Assembly: GCA_035541475.1 (NCBI GenBank)
Contig: DATKND010000008.1
Location: 1 to 49,411 of the forward strand
Direction: 5' to 3'
Origin: DASUFZ01 sp035541475
Lineage (GTDB): Bacteria > Myxococcota_A > UBA9160 > SMWR01
Length of the DNA: 49,411 nucleotides
Shown here piece after piece: positions 25,402-33,399 of this stretch. Position 1 is the first letter of the stretch, and each line of letters begins with the position of its first letter. The notes under the pieces are model-generated. The model saw only the letters and a program-made list of their open reading frames with translations. It searched no databases and was not told the origin of the DNA. Position numbers and translations under genes: made by a program.

Positions 25402-25443
25402 TCTGTAAAAGACTTGTACAACTACCACCTCCCTATCTATACT
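25402..25443 (+). promoter_or_regulatory. Promoter and tandem 11-bp repeats of the CarH-like gene
   Basis: In an AT-rich patch (25388-25440), xxTGTAxAxxx is present twice in direct register: TCTGTAAAAGA at 25402-25412 and CTTGTACAACT at 25413-25423. The second contains the palindrome TTGTACAA. TTGTAC at 25414-25419 and TATACT at 25438-25443, 18 bases apart, look like -35 and -10 hexamers, so a repressor on the repeats would cover the -35. Eleven-bp repeats of this kind overlapping -35 are the known operators of CarH/LitR repressors. The -10 ends only 7 bases before the ATG, so the mRNA would be leaderless. A TTGACA on the opposite strand (25394-25389) may serve the divergent gene. Confidence 0.65.
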
Positions 25444-25450
25444 CCCCCGT

Positions 25451-26362
25451 ATGGCCAGGTCCGCCGAGCCCGCCGAGAAGACCTTCCCGCTCGGATCCGT
25501 CGCCCGCCTCACGGGCCTCTCGCCCGAGGTGCTGCGCGCGTGGGAGCGGCGACATCGCGCGGTCTCGCCGCTGCGGACTCCGGGCGGCACGCGCCGCTAT
25601 CGCGCGTCGGACCTCGAGCGCCTGCGCCTGCTCAAGGCCGCGATCGCCGCCGGCCACCGGATCGGCGAGCTCGCCGCGCTCAGCAACGCGGAGCTCGAGC
25701 CGCTCGCCACCGCGCTCGCGCCCGCGCCGCGCCACGACCGCGACGACATCCTCGCGGCCGTGGCCGCTTTCGACGCCGCCGAGGCGCAGCGATTGCTCGC
25801 GCTCCAGCTCTCCGCGCTCGGCGCGGTTCGATTCGCGCGCGAGGTCGCGGTGCCGCTCGCGCGCGAGATCGGCGAGCGCTGGGCCGACGGCCGGCTCGGC
25901 GTCGCCTGCGAGCACCTCGCGACGGCAATGCTGCGCTCGCTCCTCGGCGCGACCTTGCAGCCGGGCGTGAGCGCCCTGCGCGGCCCGCGCATCGTCTTCG
26001 CGACTCTCTCCGGCGAGCGCCACGAGCTCGGGCTCTTGATGGCGGCGCAGAGCGCCATGAGCGCCGGCGCGAACCCGCTCTACCTCGGGCCCGACGTGCC
26101 GGCCGACGAGCTCGCGCTCGCGACCTCGCGCAGCGGCGCGGCCGCCCTCGCGCTGAGCCTCGTGACACCGCCGGACGACGCGGCGACGACGGCGCTCGCG
26201 GCGCTCCGCCGCGAGCTCCCGCCGAGCGTCCCGCTCTGGGTCGGGGGCGCGGGCTCGCGCGAGCTCGAGACCGGGGCGGGGATCGAGCGCCTCGCGAGCC
26301 TCGAGCAGCTCGAGCACCGCGTCGCGCTGCTGCTCGAGCGAGGCGCTGCCGCGCATGCGTGA
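25451..26362 (+). CDS. carH: CarH/LitR-type B12-dependent photoreceptor repressor (MerR family)
   Basis: 303 residues. Residues ~12-78 form a MerR DNA-binding domain (V-A-R-L-T-G-L-S-P-E-V-L-R-A-W-E-R-R-H, then P-L-R-T-P-G-G-T-R-R-Y). A helical bundle follows with W-A-D-G-R-L-G-V-A-C-E-H, the W-x9-E-H signature that caps adenosylcobalamin in CarH. The C-terminal Rossmann domain carries G-E-R-H-E-L-G, the E-x-H-x-x-G cobalamin loop, and A-G-A-N-P-L-Y-L-G-P-D-V-P. In studied members the dark tetramer with AdoCbl represses promoters and light breaks the Co-C bond and releases DNA. All diagnostic residues are present. The stop overlaps the next gene's ATG. Confidence 0.88.
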   Translation: MARSAEPAEKTFPLGSVARLTGLSPEVLRAWERRHRAVSPLRTPGGTRRYRASDLERLRLLKAAIAAGHRIGELAALSNAELEPLATALAPAPRHDRDDILAAVAAFDAAEAQRLLALQLSALGAVRFAREVAVPLAREIGERWADGRLGVACEHLATAMLRSLLGATLQPGVSALRGPRIVFATLSGERHELGLLMAAQSAMSAGANPLYLGPDVPADELALATSRSGAAALALSLVTPPDDAATTALAALRRELPPSVPLWVGGAGSRELETGAGIERLASLEQLEHRVALLLERGAAAHA

Positions 26363-27872
26363 GCAGCCGCCGCGCGCGCATGGGCGCCGCATGAGCGATC
26401 CGCGCCTCGTGCTGCTGACCGGCGCCTCCGGATACGTCGGCGGTCGCCTGCTGCCGCGTCTCGAGCAGCGCGGCTACCGCGTGCGCTGCCTGGCGGGCCG
26501 GCCCGAGTTCCTCGCGCGGCGTGCCGGCCCGCGCACGCAGGTCGTGGCGGGCGACGCGCTGCGCAGCGAGACGCTCGGGACGGCGCTCGACGGCGTGGAC
26601 ACCGCCTACTACCTGATCCACTCGATGCGCGGCGAGCGCAGCGAGGAGTTCGAGCAGCAGGACCTCGTGGCGGCTCGCAACTTCGCGGCAGCGGCGCGAG
26701 CCGCCGGGGTGCGGCGCATCGTCTACCTCGGCGGCCTCGGCGACGAGCGCGAGCCGCTCTCGCCGCACCTGCGCAGCCGGCACGCAGTCGGCGACGCGCT
26801 GCGCGAGTCGGCGGTACCGGTGATCGAGCTGCGCGCCTCGATCGTGATCGGCTCGGGCAGCGTCTCGTTCGAGATGATCCGCGCGCTCGTCGAGCGGCTG
26901 CCGGTCATGGTGACGCCGCGCTGGGTCGATGTCATCGCGCAGCCGATCGCGATCGAGGACGTGCTGGCGTATCTCGAAGCGGCGCTCGAGCTCGTGGGCG
27001 ACGAGAGCCGCATCTACGAGATCGGCGGCGCCGAGCGGGTCTCGTACGGCGAGCTGATGCGCGAGTACGCGCGCGAGCGCGCGCTCCGCCGGCTGATGAT
27101 CCCGGTGCCGGTGCTGACCCCTCGGCTCAGCAGCCTCTGGCTCGGCCTGGTGACACCGCTCTACGCGCGCATCGGCCGGGTGCTCGTCGAGAGCATCGGC
27201 TGCGAGACCGTCGTGCGCGACGAACGCGCGCGCCGCGACTTCGCGGTCGCGCCGATCGGCACGCGCGAGGCGATCCGGCGCGCGCTGGCGAACGAGGATC
27301 GCGAGTTCGCGCAGACGCGCTGGTCGGACGCCGTCTCGGCGGGCGAGCGCCACGGGGTCGCCCGCTACGGCGGCGTGCGCCGCGGTCGTCGCCTGGCCGA
27401 CTCGCGCCGCTGCGCGCTCGCGCTCTCGCCCGCCGAGGCATTCGCACCGATCCGGCGCATCGGCGGCGAAGTCGGCTGGTATGCCTTCGATTGGCTCTGG
27501 CGTCTGCGCGGCTGGCTCGATCTCCTGGCCGGCGGCGTGGGCATGCGGCGCGGCCGGCCCGAACCCGAGTCGCTGCAGGTCGGCGACACCGTCGACTGGT
27601 GGCGGGTCGAGGCCTGCGAGCCCGATCGCCTGCTCCGGCTTCGCGCCGAGATGCGGCTGCCAGGGCGCGCCTGGCTGGAGTTCGAGGTGAAGCCGTGCGA
27701 CGAAGGCGTCGTGATCGAGCAGACCGCGAGCTTCGACCCGTCGGGGCTGTCGGGGTTGCTCTACTGGTACGCGGTCTACCCGCTCCACGCACTGGTGTTC
27801 CGCGGCATGCTCGCGGGCATCGCCCGCAGCGCGCGCCGCGGTGCGGCGCGACGGGCGTACGCATGCGCGTGA
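26355..27872 (+). CDS. SDR-family NAD(P)-binding protein with C-terminal DUF2867
   Basis: 505 residues from the ATG that overlaps the CarH-like stop; the conserved domain itself begins at the second Met (26391). Rossmann motif T-G-A-S-G-Y-V-G-G at ~22-30 and R-R-I-V-Y-L-G-G-L-G in place of the usual active-site strand; atypical SDR without a clear Y-x3-K. Residues ~350-490 form the DUF2867 domain (G-E-V-G-W-Y-A-F-D-W-L-W-R-L-R-G and L-S-G-L-L-Y-W-Y-A-V-Y-P-L-H), a steroidogenic acute regulatory-like fold often fused here. Proteins of this build repeatedly sit next to LitR/CarH regulators. Substrate unknown, perhaps a lipid or a carotenoid-type compound. Confidence 0.85.
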   Translation: MREQPPRAHGRRMSDPRLVLLTGASGYVGGRLLPRLEQRGYRVRCLAGRPEFLARRAGPRTQVVAGDALRSETLGTALDGVDTAYYLIHSMRGERSEEFEQQDLVAARNFAAAARAAGVRRIVYLGGLGDEREPLSPHLRSRHAVGDALRESAVPVIELRASIVIGSGSVSFEMIRALVERLPVMVTPRWVDVIAQPIAIEDVLAYLEAALELVGDESRIYEIGGAERVSYGELMREYARERALRRLMIPVPVLTPRLSSLWLGLVTPLYARIGRVLVESIGCETVVRDERARRDFAVAPIGTREAIRRALANEDREFAQTRWSDAVSAGERHGVARYGGVRRGRRLADSRRCALALSPAEAFAPIRRIGGEVGWYAFDWLWRLRGWLDLLAGGVGMRRGRPEPESLQVGDTVDWWRVEACEPDRLLRLRAEMRLPGRAWLEFEVKPCDEGVVIEQTASFDPSGLSGLLYWYAVYPLHALVFRGMLAGIARSARRGAARRAYACA

Positions 27873-28762
27873 TGGCTTCCGCTCTCGTTATGGCTTGCTG
27901 CGCGCTGGCGGCACTTCTCGCGGCCGTGTGCGCGCTGCCGGCCCACGCCGCCGGCGCCGAGCTCGCGCGCGCCGATGCGCTGTGGACACGACGCGCGGAC
28001 GGGCAGGAGAACGGCAGGCCGCGACCCGAACGCGCGAGCGCCGCCGTGGCCGCCTACGAGCAGGCGCGAGCCGCGGAGCCCGAACGGCTGGAGCCGGCGT
28101 GGAAGCTGCTGCGCGCGCTCTGGTTCGCGGCGGACTTCGCGAGCCACGACACCGCGGCGGAGCGCCGCACCTACGAGCGCGCGCTCGCGATCGCGGACGG
28201 CGCCTTCGCGCAGCTCGCGGCGCGCGTCGGCGGGTCCGACCGGCTCGCCGGCCTCGAGCCCGACGCGCTGCGCGCGCGCCTCGACGAATCCGACCGGCGC
28301 GACGCGGCCGAGCTCTACTTCTGGTACGCGATCAACCTCGGCGCCTGGAGCCGGCTCGCGGGGCTCGTGCAGGCCGTGCGCGGAGGCGTGGCCAACCGGC
28401 TACACGAGGCCGCGCTTCGCTCGCTCGCGCTCGATCCGGGCGTCGAGCAGGGTGGAGCGCTGCGGCTGCTCTCGCGGCTCCACTCGGAGCTGCCGCGCGT
28501 GCCGCTGCTCTCTGGCTGGGTCGATCCGAGCCGCGCCGTGCCGCTCGCCGAACGCGCGCTGGCCGAGTACCCCGCGCACCCCGGCAATGCGTATCTCCTC
28601 GGGCTCGCGCTCCTCTCCGAAGCGCCGGCGCGCCGCGACGAGGCGCGGCGTCTGATCGAGGCGACGGCGGCGCTCGAACCGCGCGCAGATCAGGTGATCG
28701 AGGACCTCGCGATCCGCACCGACGCGCGCGAGCGCCTCGCGAGCGAGGCAAAGCGCGGCTGA
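27863..28762 (+). CDS. Exported TPR-like helical protein (TatT-like)
   Basis: 299 residues from the ATG at 27863; a second ATG at 27872 overlaps the previous stop and is equally plausible. A signal peptide ends A-L-P-A-H-A-A-G. The mature part is helical with TPR-like 34-residue spacing (A-A-V-A-A-Y-E-Q-A-R-A-A-E-P, A-L-A-E-Y-P-A-H-P-G-N-A-Y-L-L-G). The block Y-F-W-Y-A-I-N-L-G-A-W recalls TatT/TRAP-associated TPR proteins; this assignment is tentative. Likely co-transcribed with the SDR gene under the CarH-like promoter. Confidence 0.6.
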   Translation: MRVMASALVMACCALAALLAAVCALPAHAAGAELARADALWTRRADGQENGRPRPERASAAVAAYEQARAAEPERLEPAWKLLRALWFAADFASHDTAAERRTYERALAIADGAFAQLAARVGGSDRLAGLEPDALRARLDESDRRDAAELYFWYAINLGAWSRLAGLVQAVRGGVANRLHEAALRSLALDPGVEQGGALRLLSRLHSELPRVPLLSGWVDPSRAVPLAERALAEYPAHPGNAYLLGLALLSEAPARRDEARRLIEATAALEPRADQVIEDLAIRTDARERLASEAKRG

Positions 28763-28804
28763 CGCGCGATCCGGCCGAGAAGCCCTTCTGCCTCGCCCCG
28801 CGCC

Positions 28805-29359
28805 TCAGCGCTTCGGGAAGTTGAAGACCGGGAAGATCGGGAAGAAGCCGTTCTCCGCCATGTTGAGGAAGCCGAACTGGAAGCTCTTGATGTGCTTCGT
28901 CACGTTGATGAAGCCGATCTGCGCGGTCGAGCTCTTCGAGATGTTCACGCCGCCGAGGTCCACCAGCGTCGTGCCCTGCGCGACGATCACGAAGCCCGTG
29001 TTGAAGGCCTCGCTGGTGTCGTTGAGGATGTTGATGAAGGCGCCGTTGATGCCCGAGTCCCTGCCCGTGTGGTAGTTCACGAGCGAGAGCGCGACGCCCG
29101 AGTCCATGCTGCCGGTGACCCGGCTGATGCCGCCGACGAGCGCGAGGCCCGAGAGGTGCGACGTCTCGCTCATCGAAAGGACTCCGACGTCGAGGCCGTT
29201 CTGGCTGCTGTTCTTTCCCCAGAGAAACGAGAGCCGCATGCCGTCGACCTGCGGATTGCTCGGGATGTTGAGACTCGGAAGCCCGAGCTGGAAGGCGGTG
29301 CCGGCGCTCGCAGCGTGGGCCAGCAGGACCAGACAGGCGGACAGGATCCATCGCTTCAT
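28805..29359 (-). CDS. Secreted beta-repeat protein (VC2662/LA_2272-like)
   Basis: 184 residues with a signal peptide (M-K-R-W-I-L-S-A-C-L-V-L-L-A-H-A-A-S-A). The rest is Gly/Asn/Ser-rich with alternating hydrophobics: M-R-L-S-F-L-W-G-K-N-S-S-Q-N-G-L-D-V-G-V, L-V-D-L-G-G-V-N-I-S-K, Q-I-G-F-I-N-V-T-K and the end F-L-N-M-A-E-N-G-F-F-P-I-F-P-V-F-N-F. Such 'G-x-x-x-G-F-I-N' repeats predict a small beta solenoid or barrel at the cell surface. Low Arg content and fewer Ala than neighbours. A GAGAGGAGAG ribosome site precedes the ATG. Function unknown. Confidence 0.65.
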   Translation of the reverse strand: MKRWILSACLVLLAHAASAGTAFQLGLPSLNIPSNPQVDGMRLSFLWGKNSSQNGLDVGVLSMSETSHLSGLALVGGISRVTGSMDSGVALSLVNYHTGRDSGINGAFINILNDTSEAFNTGFVIVAQGTTLVDLGGVNISKSSTAQIGFINVTKHIKSFQFGFLNMAENGFFPIFPVFNFPKR

Positions 29360-29673
29360 CGCGCTCTCCTCTCGGAATGGTGATGCGGAGGGTCGGAGGC
29401 GCTCTGCCTCCAGCTCCGGCCCCGTCCGGCCTTCCCCCCATCCAGACTATCGGCGGCGACAAGCATACTTGCGAGCGCTCCGCTTTCTACATCACGACCA
29501 CTCCATTCCTCTCTCGTAGCGCTCGTTCGCCGTCTTCGCGACGGCGAACGAGCTGCCACGCGCTCGGCGGAGTCGGAGTCGCGCCGCGCAAGGCCGCGCG
29601 CACCCGGACGCGGGTCAGGCGCCGATCCGGAGCGACACCTCGACACGTCGCGCTCGCTCGGCGGAGGTCGCGG
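29360..29673. other. Intergenic region with a 14-bp perfect hairpin
   Basis: No gene is supported in these 314 bases. They hold the upstream region of the beta-repeat gene and the downstream region of the tRNA, both on the minus strand. At 29521-29553 a perfect 14-bp inverted repeat (GCTCGTTCGCCGTC, loop TTCGC, exact complement) would form a very stable stem-loop in either strand. It lies about 120 bases after the tRNA and lacks a U run, so it is a possible processing or termination signal but not a classical intrinsic terminator. Confidence 0.6.
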
Positions 29674-29746
29674 TGGGCCCTCCAGGATTCGAACCTGGGC
29701 ACGACCGGTTATGAGCCGGCTGCTCTGACCGCTGAGCTAAGGGCCC
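29674..29746 (-). tRNA. tRNA with CAU anticodon, probably tRNA-Ile2 (lysidine-modified)
   Basis: 73 nt on the minus strand fold into a full cloverleaf: acceptor GGGCCCT/AGGGCCC, D arm GCTC-AGCGGTCA-GAGC, anticodon arm CCGGC-TCATAAC-CGG region with CAU, T arm CCAGG-TTCGAAT-CCTGG, discriminator A. CCA is not encoded (ACCG follows). The start GGGCCCTTAGCTCAG resembles bacterial tRNA-Ile2, whose C34 becomes lysidine to read AUA, more than elongator tRNA-Met. Initiator tRNA is excluded because the acceptor end is fully paired and the anticodon stem lacks three G:C pairs in a row of initiator type. Confidence 0.9.
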
Positions 29747-29755
29747 GGCGGCAGC

Positions 29756-31594
29756 TTAGCCGTGCGAGCGCGCGCCGCCGCGCAGCGGTCGCAGCGGCGC
29801 GTAGCTCCAGCTTCCGTCCGCGCGGATCTCGAGCACGCTCGCGTCACGGTCCTGGAGCGCCTCGGCGCCATCGAGCTCGATCGCGGTGATGCCGGCCTCG
29901 GCGAGCCGCGCGCGCACGCGCGCCACGGCGTCGGGACCGAGCACGGTGTCGATGCGGTGCAGCAAGGCGAAGCGCGGGCGCGCGAGCAGCATGCGCGCCA
30001 CCACGATCTCCTGCTGCTCGCCTAGCGAGAGGAGGTCGTCCCAGTCGCGCTCGACGTCGAGCCCGCCGACGCGCGTGAGCATCGGCTCGAGCGAGAGCAT
30101 GCGCAGCACCGCCAGGATCTGCTCGTCCCGCATCTCGTACTCGCGCCCGGTGTGGAGCAGCGCCTCGCGCAGCGTTCCGGGCGGCAGATAGGGCCGCTCG
30201 GGCACGAACATGATCTCCTCCGGCGACGGCCGCAGGATCCGACCCTCGCCGGTGTCCCACACGCTCGCCGTGGCGCGGAAGAGCGCCGTCTTCGCGGGCT
30301 CGTTCGGTCCGACCACCACCACGCGCCCTCCGTGCGGGATGCGCGCCGTGAGCCGCGAGACGAGCAGCTCTCCGTCGTGCGGCGAGAGCAAGGTCAGGTT
30401 CTCGTAGGCGAGCGCCGAGCCCGGCGCCTCGACCACCTCGATCGGCGAGGTCGCGGCCTCGACGCGGTCCATACCCTCCGAGAGCCGCCCGAGGCGCGCG
30501 AGCACCGCGGCGTACGACGAGATCTGCTGGAACTGCGTGACGATCAGCGAGAAGGCGCCGATCAGGTGCGAGAACGCCATCGCCGACTGCGTGATCACGC
30601 CGAACTCGACGCGGCCGCGCATGAAGAGCGGACCGACGATCAGCGCCGGGATGATCTGGAGCAGATAGTTGTAGCCGGTGGTGAAGAACGCGAGGTTGCG
30701 GTTCACGGAGACGATGCGGCGCGCGTTCGCGACCAGCTCGTCGACCCGGCGCAGCAGCCGCACGCGCAGCCGCCCCTCGCGGCGCAGCAGCGCGACGGAC
30801 TCGGCGTTCTCGCGCAGGTGCACGAGCTCCGCCCGGAAGCTCGCCTCGCGGTCGGACTGCCGATAGCTGAGCCAGATCAGCGGGCGGCCGAAGAAGACCG
30901 TCAGCAGCGAGCCCGCCGCCGCGTACGCGACCGCCACACCGAAGAGGGTCGGAGAGATCGACCACATCACGCCCGCGAAGGCGAGGATCGTGAAGCTGCC
31001 GTTCAGCAGCATCAGCACGAATGAGAGGCTGCCCTGCGTGAAGGCGCGCACGTCGTCGCCGATGCGCTGGTCGGGATTGTCGATGCGCTCCTGCTCGCGC
31101 AACCGGTAGGGCGTGCCGCGCTCGACGTAGCCGAGCACCAGCACGCGCGTCAGCCACTCGCGCCAGAGGAGACCAAGCCGCTCCTCGGCGAAGCGGTACA
31201 TCACGGCGAGCACGGTGCTGAGCCCGAACACGCCCACGTAGAGCAGCGCCTTCGAGACGAAGGCCGACCGGCTACGCTGCTCGATCGCGGTCATGAAGTC
31301 GCGGCCGACGTAGCTGTTCAGCACGTTCATCGCGTTGATGCCGAGCATCAGCACGATCAGCACGACGAAGAGCAGCCTGCCCTTGCGGCCGACGTCCGCG
31401 CGCGCGAACGCAGTGGCCGCGCGCAGGAAGCGGGCCCCGGTCAGGCGATCGAGCGAAACGCCTTCAGCGTCCACGACTTCGCATGGCCGGCGACCCCCTC
31501 CGCCGAGATGCGCCCCCCGGACCGCGAGGCGCCCCGTCCGTCTCTCTGCATCGGCCGATCGAGCGCGAAGCTGACCCCTCTCGCGAGCTTCCAT
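29756..31594 (-). CDS. SbmA/BacA-like ABC protein with degenerate ATPase motifs
   Basis: 612 residues. Residues ~55-390 are an ABC_membrane_2/SbmA-type transmembrane domain (Y-V-G-R-D-F-M-T-A-I-E, R-I-D-N-P-D-Q-R-I-G-D-D-V, N-R-N-L-A-F-F-T-T-G-Y). Residues ~400-600 are an ABC nucleotide-binding domain of the YddA/ABCD type, but its motifs are damaged: Walker A reads G-P-N-E-P-A-K-T (no Gly before Lys), the signature L-S-L-G-E-Q-Q, and Walker B R-F-A-L-L-H-R-I-D where D-E is expected. The Ala, His and Arg codons are plain in the DNA. The first ~45 residues are low-complexity, so a GTG at 31474 may be the true start. Probable vitamin or peptide transporter, ATPase likely inactive. Confidence 0.8.
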   Translation of the reverse strand: MEARERGQLRARSADAERRTGRLAVRGAHLGGGGRRPCEVVDAEGVSLDRLTGARFLRAATAFARADVGRKGRLLFVVLIVLMLGINAMNVLNSYVGRDFMTAIEQRSRSAFVSKALLYVGVFGLSTVLAVMYRFAEERLGLLWREWLTRVLVLGYVERGTPYRLREQERIDNPDQRIGDDVRAFTQGSLSFVLMLLNGSFTILAFAGVMWSISPTLFGVAVAYAAAGSLLTVFFGRPLIWLSYRQSDREASFRAELVHLRENAESVALLRREGRLRVRLLRRVDELVANARRIVSVNRNLAFFTTGYNYLLQIIPALIVGPLFMRGRVEFGVITQSAMAFSHLIGAFSLIVTQFQQISSYAAVLARLGRLSEGMDRVEAATSPIEVVEAPGSALAYENLTLLSPHDGELLVSRLTARIPHGGRVVVVGPNEPAKTALFRATASVWDTGEGRILRPSPEEIMFVPERPYLPPGTLREALLHTGREYEMRDEQILAVLRMLSLEPMLTRVGGLDVERDWDDLLSLGEQQEIVVARMLLARPRFALLHRIDTVLGPDAVARVRARLAEAGITAIELDGAEALQDRDASVLEIRADGSWSYAPLRPLRGGARSHG

Positions 31595-31682
31595 CGCATG
31601 CGAACCTTGCCGCCGCAGCGGAGGGAGCGGCGCGCGAGTCGTGCGGCTAGGTTTCGCGTCCTACGAAACCCTGGAGGGCCCC

Positions 31683-31868
31683 ATGCTCCCGACCCTCGCG
31701 GTGAGCGCCGCCGCGCTCGGCCTGCTGTTGATCATCTTCCTCGTCTACCGCGAGCAGGCGGCCGAGGCCGCGCCGGCCGAGCGCCGCATGCTCGTCGCCG
31801 TGGCGCTCGTGACGCTCGGCGTCGCGGCCTACCACGTGCTCGGCTCCCACGGCGGAGCCGGTCACTAG
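31683..31868 (+). CDS. Small two-helix membrane protein
   Basis: 61 residues from the ATG at 31683, which follows a GGAGGG ribosome site by 4 bases (the frame is open 14 codons further up). Two transmembrane helices (L-A-V-S-A-A-A-L-G-L-L-L-I-I-F-L-V and M-L-V-A-V-A-L-V-T-L-G-V-A-A-Y-H-V-L) flank a short charged loop, and the tail is G-S-H-G-G-A-G-H. Divergent from the ABC gene and convergent with the AraC gene. Function unknown. Confidence 0.6.
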   Translation: MLPTLAVSAAALGLLLIIFLVYREQAAEAAPAERRMLVAVALVTLGVAAYHVLGSHGGAGH

Positions 31869-31874
31869 CCGCGA

Positions 31875-32888
31875 TCAGCCAGCGGCGGAGACGTCGCGCT
31901 CGAGCGACAGGCGGAACTCGCGCGGGCTCTGGCCGCCGCTCCAGCGCCGGAACGCGCGGCTGAAGTTCCCCGCATCGCTGTAGCCGAGGTCCGCGCCGAC
32001 GTCGACGACGCGCACCGCGTCGCGCAGCAGGCGCCGCGCGCGCTCGAAGCGCGCCTCGTCGACGAGCTCCGTGAAGTGCAGGCCGCTCTTCGAGAGGCTG
32101 CGCTGCAGCGAGCGGACGCTGGTGCCGGCCGCCTCGGCGACGCTGCGCAGGTCCGGCCTCCCTAGCTGGAGCAGCGCGGCGATCGCGCCGCGCACCGAGC
32201 CGTCGAAGTCGAGCGGCAGCTCGCGTGCGGGCGGCGCCACCGCTCCGCCGTGGCCGCGCGGAGTCGCGACGGGCCGCGCCAGCGGCAGCGCGAGCAGCTC
32301 GCGCGGAAAGATCACGCGCGTGACGGGCTGCTCGAAGCGCAGGCGGTACGCGAACTCGTCCAGTCGCGCCGCGTGCGCGGGACGCGGGCCCTCGAAATCG
32401 ATCTCCGACGGTCGCCAGTGCGGTCCGGCCGCGAGCCGCAGCAGCTTCAGCACGAACATCAGGCTGTAGTCGGAGACCGCCTGGCGGCCTCGTCGCAGCG
32501 CGGGGCTGAACCAACGGTGTAGCACCGCCTCGTGTCGCTGCTCCACGAGCCAGATGCGCTCGCCGCTGTTGAAGCGCCGCGTCTCGTGCCGCTCCGCGAG
32601 CGCGAGGGCCGCCCCGAGCGTCGCGCTCCGCCGCAGCGCGGGACCGAGCTCGCCGAGCGCGTCGATCTCGCTGGCATCCCCGACGCGCAGTCCGAGATCC
32701 TCGCAGCCCGTCGCGCGCACGGCGTCCTCGAACAGCGCGCCCGCACACGCGAGCGGGATCGGCGGGTCGCAGTCCGCGAGCGCGCGGCGCGCGCGCACCA
32801 GGGATGCCGGAAGCGCGCACGACCGGCGCGCCAGGAACTCGAACAACGGGTGGAGGAGGCTGCTCCGAACGAGAGGGATCGCTCGCAT
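31875..32888 (-). CDS. AraC-family regulator (OruR/arabinose-binding_2 type)
   Basis: 337 residues from the ATG at 32888; a TTG 19 codons earlier is open but improbable. The C-terminal ~85 residues are the double helix-turn-helix: L-R-S-V-A-E-A-A-G-T-S-V-R-S-L-Q-R and the second, V-V-D-V-G-A-D-L-G-Y-S-D-A-G-N-F-S-R-A-F-R-R-W, followed by S-P-R-E-F-R. The N-terminal ~200 residues resemble the ligand domain of OruR-like regulators (G-L-R-V-G-D-A-S..., S-D-Y-S-L-M-F-V-L-K-L-L). No obvious target; neighbours are the small membrane protein and the lipoprotein/HdeA genes. Confidence 0.88.
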   Translation of the reverse strand: MRAIPLVRSSLLHPLFEFLARRSCALPASLVRARRALADCDPPIPLACAGALFEDAVRATGCEDLGLRVGDASEIDALGELGPALRRSATLGAALALAERHETRRFNSGERIWLVEQRHEAVLHRWFSPALRRGRQAVSDYSLMFVLKLLRLAAGPHWRPSEIDFEGPRPAHAARLDEFAYRLRFEQPVTRVIFPRELLALPLARPVATPRGHGGAVAPPARELPLDFDGSVRGAIAALLQLGRPDLRSVAEAAGTSVRSLQRSLSKSGLHFTELVDEARFERARRLLRDAVRVVDVGADLGYSDAGNFSRAFRRWSGGQSPREFRLSLERDVSAAG

Positions 32889-33033
32889 GCGCTTCGAGCT
32901 CGTGCCCCCCGCGCATACGTCAGCGCAGCTGGCGGGAAATGACAAGCGACGCGCTCCCCGTTTGGGTGATCATGCGGCCCCCGACGCGTGCCGGGGTGTG
33001 TGCAGTCCCCACCAACCGAGAGCCAATCAAGTC

Positions 33034-33363
33034 ATGAAGACGCGTGTGATGCTTGCCGTGCTGGCCTCCGCCGCGCTGAGCGGCTGCCAGACCTCCCAGG
33101 CCTTTCTCGACGCCAACCAGCAAGGGGCGATCCAGACCGCGGATGCCCGAGCCCGCTTCGATCTCAACTGCCAGGACGTCCAGACGTCGGTGCTGTCGAG
33201 CAAGATCATCAACCCGGCGCCGATGTACGGCGGCATCTGGCGAGCCGAGTACACGATCGGCGTGCGCGGCTGCGGTCGTCAGGCGGTGTACGAGACCATC
33301 TGTCTCGACAGCCACAACTGCAACGCCATCGCCGACACGGGCAACATCCAGCAGACCTACTGA
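33034..33363 (+). CDS. Small Cys-rich lipoprotein
   Basis: 109 residues from the ATG at 33034. The signal peptide ends in lipobox L-S-G-C (Cys18). The mature part has five more Cys (L-N-C-Q-D-V, R-G-C-G-R, E-T-I-C-L-D-S-H-N-C) that could form disulfides in the periplasm, and a Y-T-I-G-V-R-G-C-G core. Not recognised as a named family. Thirty-six bases separate it from the HdeA-like gene, so the two may form an operon of periplasmic proteins. Confidence 0.7.
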   Translation: MKTRVMLAVLASAALSGCQTSQAFLDANQQGAIQTADARARFDLNCQDVQTSVLSSKIINPAPMYGGIWRAEYTIGVRGCGRQAVYETICLDSHNCNAIADTGNIQQTY

Positions 33364-33399
33364 GTCGCTCGTCCCCTCCAACACATGAAGGAGTCTCTC

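Noticed and set aside
28763..28804. Terminator between the TPR and beta-repeat genes
   Set aside because: AAGCGC...GCGCTT arms are mostly inside the coding ends and pair imperfectly.
29756..31594. Calling the ABC gene a pseudogene
   Set aside because: There is no frameshift or stop and the membrane domain is intact; only the ATPase motifs are altered.
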